45,537 nt of DNA from Arthrobacter sp. ES3-54. Lineage in GTDB: Bacteria > Actinomycetota > Actinomycetes > Actinomycetales > Micrococcaceae. Positions within the stretch are counted from its first letter, which is position 1, and every line of letters begins with the position of its first letter. Positions 41,296 through 45,537 of the stretch are shown here, piece by piece. The translations under genes and the position numbers were made by a program. The stretch spans positions 1-45,537 of the forward strand of contig NZ_JAQFIF010000022.1 of the NCBI RefSeq assembly GCF_029504395.1, given 5' to 3'. The notes under the pieces are model-generated. The model did not search any database, was not told the DNA's origin, and worked only from the letters and a program-made list of their open reading frames with translations.

Positions 41296-43440
41296 TCATT
41301 CCTGCTGCTGCCTAAAGGATCGAAGTATCCGAATAAAGCTCGCTACTGCGAAGGGCTTGCGTTCGCTCAAGGTGGGACTGTGGTCAAAACGCGGGTCGAA
41401 TTCATCCACACTTGCTGAAGTGAGCGACTCCCCGAGCAGGTCAGCCACGTTTTCGATGCCAAGGATTGAGTCAACGGTTTCAGCCTCTAAGTCACCGACA
41501 CGTCTCCATTCGTTGTCACCATCGCTTCCATAGCCCAACGGGAGCATTGCGGCTAAGACATCCACAACGTCCCACCGGCGCCTTGAGCGGATCAAGCCCC
41601 AGAGGATGTCGCGGACGTGGGACTCGGAAGTCAGGTCCCGCAAGGCATAAATGTTTCGGAATGCTCGTTCAAAATCCGTATCTGGCGCCTCGTCCAGAGA
41701 CTCCAGCTGAGACGCGATTTGCTGAGCAACGTGTAGTCCGGCCTCTTGGATCCACGCCGCCTGTCGTTCGCCATCAGACGTATGGCGGAGCTGCTGTCGG
41801 AGTAAGTCGCTGATAAGGGTGAGGCCTGAAGGCGTTTCGCAAGTCGTTCTCACAATCGAAATTGCCTCTTCGGGAACCGATGAGATCAGATGTTGCGCGA
41901 GGTCAAGCGCCGCCCGAGACGGACGGTGCGCCAGAAATCCTGTTTCATTAGTTCCGATGGCTTCGTAGTTCCGTCCGAGCAGCCGCATAAGTCCTGCAAC
42001 GGGCAAATTGGAGCCAACTCCGTGACGCATGATCTTGGAGACAACCAGGGGCGCGTCCTGGACGAGTTTGGTTTCGACTGCGGCCACTGCGCCTCCAGGC
42101 CGTGAATCTCGAAGCTCCCGGAGGCATTCGAGGATCGTGCTTTCGGCAATGTCATTCCGGGGAACCCCGGTCTGTGTGTACCGGTAGAAATAGTCAGGAT
42201 GCCCAACGCCCTTGCGGTTGGCGATGTCCGCCTTGCTTGCACTTCCATACTCCATATTGTTTTTGGCACTCCTGAGAGGGACAAACAATTCGGCGAGGAG
42301 ATCCCCAACCGCGTTTGGGTGCTGGGCGCCCGCTTTTCGAACGTACCCGAGCCAACGTTCCCATCGCTCTGGATGGGTCTCTTTCGGCTTGAATGGCCAC
42401 AGGCCGCCGGCGCTCGAAAGCAGCTCATCCGCGTGCTCTTCAACCAGGTCATATATGGATGGTTCAAAGGTCCTGATGAATGTCATCAGGACGAAATCTA
42501 CGAAGTCGACCTCGCCGGCCACGTCGCCCCAGGTTGCATCGACCTGTGTGAATAGTCGCTTGGCTGCCCGGGGTTGGTTTATGTAGCGGTCAAGGCATGC
42601 TCCCCAGGATTGGCTCATACGTTTCGTGTCCTGGTCGCTGAGCGTCAAGCCATGGCTAGTTAGCACTTCCTGAAGCACGGCGTTAACCAGGCTCAAGCGA
42701 TCATCAGGAAGCATCGTGGGAATATCGAGCCGCAGTTGGATCATCTTTTCCATGTACTCCCGTGCCCGGCTTTTTTCGTTGGCGACCAATCCCGTCCTCA
42801 TTAGGACGTCCTGAAGAGTTTTTTCGTCGTAGGACAGCAGGTAGTACACGTTGGGCAACCTGCCGAGAAGCCGAACCAGTTTGAACGTCATGAGAAGCTC
42901 GTCAGGACCCAACCGGTCGAGATCATCGATCAACATGAGGATCGGAGTGCCCAGACCGCGGAGGAGCTCCTCCGCCTGAGACCGAAGGTTTTCGGGACTG
43001 CGGTCCCCGGTGACTAGATCAGCGAAAAGTTGCACGGGGCCAGACATATCTGCACCGACTAGGCTGCCAAAGCTGCCCAAGGGCGCAAGCCTGGAAATCC
43101 ACCCACCTATGGCTTCTCGGGCTCCTGAGTCCTTCGTATTTTCCGGCAATGCGGCTCTGATTTCTGAGAAGAAGGCAGGAATCGCACTCTCAAGAGACGA
43201 GTACGACCAGGGGTTGTACTTTGCCACCTGCCACTCGCCGCTAGTTGCTAAGGCCGCCTCCACCTGATTCAACAATGTGGTCTTCCCACTGCCCCACGGG
43301 CCTACCAAGGCAGCGACAGCGCTGGGGGTCCTGTGTCGAACCACATTCAATGAGGAGACAATGCGGCCGACTATCTTCTCCCTGCCAAAGCTGTCTTCAT
43401 GGTCTGCGGTAAGGGGATCGTCTCCGTAAAGAATCGACAA
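41296..43440 (-). CDS. KAP-family P-loop NTPase
   Basis: 714 residues. N-terminal Walker A AALVGPWGSGKTTLLNQVEAAL (47-54 core), the KAP-typical KYNPWSYSSLESAIPAF right after, a region with moderately hydrophobic stretches (SRLAPLGSFGSLVGADMSGP, 116-135), and Walker B ILMLIDDLDRLGPDELL (167-183). C-terminal helices include MEKMIQLRLDIPTMLPDDRL and FTQVDATWGDVAGEVDFVDFVLMTFIRTFEPSIYDLVEEHADELL, then a long helical tail. KAP NTPases (named for Kidins220/ARMS and PifA) include phage-defence proteins. The gene stands alone and looks less G+C-rich than its neighbours, consistent with recent acquisition. Confidence 0.88.
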   Translation of the reverse strand: MSILYGDDPLTADHEDSFGREKIVGRIVSSLNVVRHRTPSAVAALVGPWGSGKTTLLNQVEAALATSGEWQVAKYNPWSYSSLESAIPAFFSEIRAALPENTKDSGAREAIGGWISRLAPLGSFGSLVGADMSGPVQLFADLVTGDRSPENLRSQAEELLRGLGTPILMLIDDLDRLGPDELLMTFKLVRLLGRLPNVYYLLSYDEKTLQDVLMRTGLVANEKSRAREYMEKMIQLRLDIPTMLPDDRLSLVNAVLQEVLTSHGLTLSDQDTKRMSQSWGACLDRYINQPRAAKRLFTQVDATWGDVAGEVDFVDFVLMTFIRTFEPSIYDLVEEHADELLSSAGGLWPFKPKETHPERWERWLGYVRKAGAQHPNAVGDLLAELFVPLRSAKNNMEYGSASKADIANRKGVGHPDYFYRYTQTGVPRNDIAESTILECLRELRDSRPGGAVAAVETKLVQDAPLVVSKIMRHGVGSNLPVAGLMRLLGRNYEAIGTNETGFLAHRPSRAALDLAQHLISSVPEEAISIVRTTCETPSGLTLISDLLRQQLRHTSDGERQAAWIQEAGLHVAQQIASQLESLDEAPDTDFERAFRNIYALRDLTSESHVRDILWGLIRSRRRWDVVDVLAAMLPLGYGSDGDNEWRRVGDLEAETVDSILGIENVADLLGESLTSASVDEFDPRFDHSPTLSERKPFAVASFIRILRSFRQQQE

Positions 43441-43730
43441 CGGCTGTGTGCTCCTCGTGAGGTGGGTGGGTTGGAAGACGTTCGCTGAACGATTCGGTAC
43501 ACCGTGCTCCGGGCGACCTTGAAGAGTTCGGCGATTAGGGCTGAGGTGCGAGGGTCATGGGACTTCTTGGAGATGAACTGAGCACATTGGCCGGAGGTAC
43601 GGCAGCTCCAGATGCCGTGTTTGATGTGGTGGTCGAGCGCGTCGGCGAGGCACGCGGCCTGGACCAAACAGCTGGAGCAACGACGAACGTGGCGGTCGCA
43701 TATACAGGAGCGACCGCACAGCCTTGGGGA
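43371..43730 (-). pseudogene. Chimeric remnant: WhiB-like core joined to resolvase helix-turn-helix
   Basis: The minus frame reads LCGRSCICDRHVRR then CSSCLVQAACLADALDHHIK and HGIWSC. CSSCLVQAAC is the C-x2-C-x5-C iron-sulfur signature of WhiB proteins and HGIW stands for their GxWGG turn, but the GG is lost. Downstream the same frame continues ISKKSHDPRTSALIAELFKVARSTVYRIVQR, which resembles the C-terminal helix-turn-helix of serine resolvases. A TAA (43731-43733) closes the frame upstream and it overlaps the start of the KAP gene. It is a fusion of two broken genes. Confidence 0.6.
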
Positions 43731-43764
43731 TTAAACAGCACAGAAGGAGGCGGACGCTCCCTTG

Positions 43765-45537
43765 CTAGTTGGCAATTTTGGTCGTCGGGGCGGAGGTTTT
43801 GGAGACGGTGGTGTAGCCGGACTTGGACCCGGTGGCCCGGACTGTGAGGGTCTTTCCGGTGTCGTACGAGTTAAGGGTGCGTGTCGCTGCTGTCGAGCCC
43901 GTGATGGCAACGCCTGAGCGGTACCACTGGTATCGGAGCGTGACCGGGGACGGCCCCCACGTTCCGGGGTTCGCCGTCAGGACGGACCCGACCTTGGCCG
44001 TGCCCGTGATTGTGGGTGTGGCCGTAACCAATGAACCCTTGGCCACTGCCGCCGTCGGGGCGGAGGCTTTGGAGACGGTGGTGTAGCCGGACTTGGACCC
44101 GGTGACCCGGACTGTGAGGGTCTTTCCGGTGTCGTACGAGTTAAGGATGCGTGTCGCTGCTGTCGAGCCCGTGATGGCAACGCCTGAGCGGTACCACTGA
44201 TACGCCAGGGCCACCGGGGACGGACCCCAGGCACCCGGAACCGCAGTCAGCGCCGAACCGACCTTGGCCGTGCCCGTGATCGTGGGTGTGGCCGTAACCA
44301 ATGAACCCTTGGCCACTGCCGCCGTCGCGGCGGAGGTTTTGGAGACGGTGGTGTAGCCGGACTTGGACCCGGTCACGGTGACCGTGAGGGTCTTGCCCGC
44401 ATCGGCCGCGACCGGCTTATAGGTCGCGGCGGTCGCACCGGCGATGACCACTCCGTTGGCCTTCCACTGATACGCCAGAACCACCGGAGCCGGACCCCAG
44501 GTGCCCGGGACCGCGGTCAGGGTGGACCCGACCATCGCCGTGCCCGTGAGCGTCGGAACCGGCACCGACAGGCCACCGTTGGCGATAGCGGTCGTGGGGC
44601 TCGAGAGGCGGGACGTGCTGTCGTAGCCAGTTCTGGTGCCGGTGACCATGACCGTGATGAGTTTGCCGGCGTCGGCGCCGGTGAGCACGTAGGTCTTGGC
44701 AGTGGCGTCGGTGATCGCCTGGCCCGATCGATACCACTGGTAAGCCAATTGCACCGGTTCCGGTGTCCAAGTCCCGGGGAGCGCCGTCAGGGAGCTTCCA
44801 ACCTTGGTGGAACCCGAGATCTGCGGCATTGGCGCGGAAATCAGCGCTGATGTGAATGTATGGGTCCACATAGAAGTTGCACTAGGCGAGATGACCTTAA
44901 GGGGTAGAGCCCGAGCAACGACAGTCACGGATCCGGAAGCCAGATACGTTCCAGGGGGCACTACTGTTCCTCGAATTAGGTACTCGACGCCTACGGCGCT
45001 TGGAATCGTGTAAGTATCCGCTGCCGTTCCCGGCGGATCTAAGAACGTGGCGGCATCGGGAATCATAGATTCATGGGTGACCGTTAGCTTGTCCGGTGTC
45101 CCGGCGGCCAGCGGTGCGTCGCCGAAGTAGGATCTGCCTGCCTCATCCTTGACGTATATTTCCGCCGTCCAGGGCCCGGGAAGCGAGTGGCGCGGAATCG
45201 ACGTAGAACCTGAATAGGTCCCGTCCAGGGCGTTCCCGGTTCCTCGGGACAGACTTCCCACGATGACGGCCCGAGTCTCGTCGTTCCTGAACTGGATGTA
45301 CGTACTGCTGACTCCGGAGAGGTCGTCGGTGATCCTCGTTGAGTATTGCACTGAGGCTGCGGCCTCGCTGACGTCCACCACCGTGGGCGTGAACGAGAAT
45401 CCATGTATCACGGGTGCCATGAGGTCACGCTTCGATATAACAGTTAGCTTGTCCGGTGTCCCGGCGGCCAGCGGTGCGTCGCCGAAGTAGGATCTGCCTG
45501 CCTCATCCTTGACGTATATCTCAGCCGTCCAGGGCCC
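43765..45537 (-). CDS. Large secreted Ig-like repeat protein, 5' end outside the window
   Basis: The frame is open to the right edge, so the start lies beyond 45537; an internal ATG at 45420 is not the start. In the visible 590 codons, N-terminal repeats of 120 residues are seen (GPWTAEIYVKDEAGRSYFGD with APLAAGTPDKLTV occurs twice, 360 bp apart). C-terminally there are four Ig-like repeats of about 85-90 residues with the pattern ITGTAKVGSSLTA, PGTWGPSPV, YQWYRSGVAI, AGKTLTVTVTGSKSGYTT. The last two or three are almost identical at DNA level (43786-44340), so they may expand or contract. Such repeats are typical of actinobacterial cell-surface proteins. The C-terminus is at KIAN-stop, without a sortase motif. 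Confidence 0.85.
   Translation of the reverse strand, partial: GPWTAEIYVKDEAGRSYFGDAPLAAGTPDKLTVISKRDLMAPVIHGFSFTPTVVDVSEAAASVQYSTRITDDLSGVSSTYIQFRNDETRAVIVGSLSRGTGNALDGTYSGSTSIPRHSLPGPWTAEIYVKDEAGRSYFGDAPLAAGTPDKLTVTHESMIPDAATFLDPPGTAADTYTIPSAVGVEYLIRGTVVPPGTYLASGSVTVVARALPLKVISPSATSMWTHTFTSALISAPMPQISGSTKVGSSLTALPGTWTPEPVQLAYQWYRSGQAITDATAKTYVLTGADAGKLITVMVTGTRTGYDSTSRLSSPTTAIANGGLSVPVPTLTGTAMVGSTLTAVPGTWGPAPVVLAYQWKANGVVIAGATAATYKPVAADAGKTLTVTVTGSKSGYTTVSKTSAATAAVAKGSLVTATPTITGTAKVGSALTAVPGAWGPSPVALAYQWYRSGVAITGSTAATRILNSYDTGKTLTVRVTGSKSGYTTVSKASAPTAAVAKGSLVTATPTITGTAKVGSVLTANPGTWGPSPVTLRYQWYRSGVAITGSTAATRTLNSYDTGKTLTVRATGSKSGYTTVSKTSAPTTKIAN

Overview
The window is high-GC DNA with frequent GTG starts from an actinobacterium. 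A member of the Micrococcaceae (Arthrobacter or Pseudarthrobacter type) is my best guess. The guess rests on family content: a DUF6480-type small protein, a UBP zinc-finger protein beside a cyclic-nucleotide/thioredoxin-reductase-like flavoprotein, a CYTH-CHAD protein, LGFP repeats, a WhiB remnant and many small actinobacterial orphans. No rRNA, tRNA or CRISPR array was recognised. The sequence has an accessory character: long gene-poor stretches, gene remnants, duplicated fragments and several probable transposon ends. I cannot tell a plasmid from a chromosomal island.

Layout. 1-402: a 46-bp tandem repeat that looks like the end of an insertion sequence, then a 25-bp match to the terminal inverted repeat of Tn402-family transposons. 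0.5-8.9 kb: small orphan proteins, a lipoprotein, a CYTH-CHAD protein and a STAS-like protein. 9.3-11.5 kb: scrambled remnants (nuclease tail, serine-resolvase pseudogene, possible phage fragment) around an enoyl-CoA hydratase-like gene. 11.8-15 kb: secreted and orphan proteins, including a diverged paralogue of the gene at 1039-1959. 15-16.3 kb: a gene graveyard (RidA remnant, duplicated DUF6480 tail, 8-bp microsatellite, palindrome). 16.3-18.5 kb: the flavoprotein plus UBP zinc-finger pair. 18.7-22.6 kb: a tight four-gene operon of three alpha/beta hydrolases and a DipZ-like thioredoxin-fold protein. 23.4-29.7 kb: an NAD(P)-binding protein, DUF6480, small proteins and a large APC-family permease.

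30-37.3 kb is the most unusual part. It holds a helix-turn-helix/helicase-associated-domain protein, an array of helically phased CCCCTAGAA iterons, a dif-like 11-6-11 palindrome, a Phd-like antitoxin with its own operator, an orphan VbhA-like antitoxin, and a two-gene operon encoding an AAA+ ATPase (Walker-A lysine replaced by arginine) and a CoiA-like nuclease behind a palindromic operator with the same TTCTA/TAGAA core as the iterons. Truncated copies of the ATPase gene and of a small gene from the same region lie side by side at 36959-37288, so the block has been duplicated and broken. I read 30.2-35.6 kb as a candidate undescribed defence or mobile-element maintenance module.

37.3-45.5 kb: a Nat-type ABC exporter operon, a secreted HNH nuclease, an SRPBCC-like protein, a lone KAP-family P-loop NTPase (possible phage defence), a WhiB/resolvase chimeric pseudogene, and the 3' part of a large Ig-like repeat surface protein running off the right edge.
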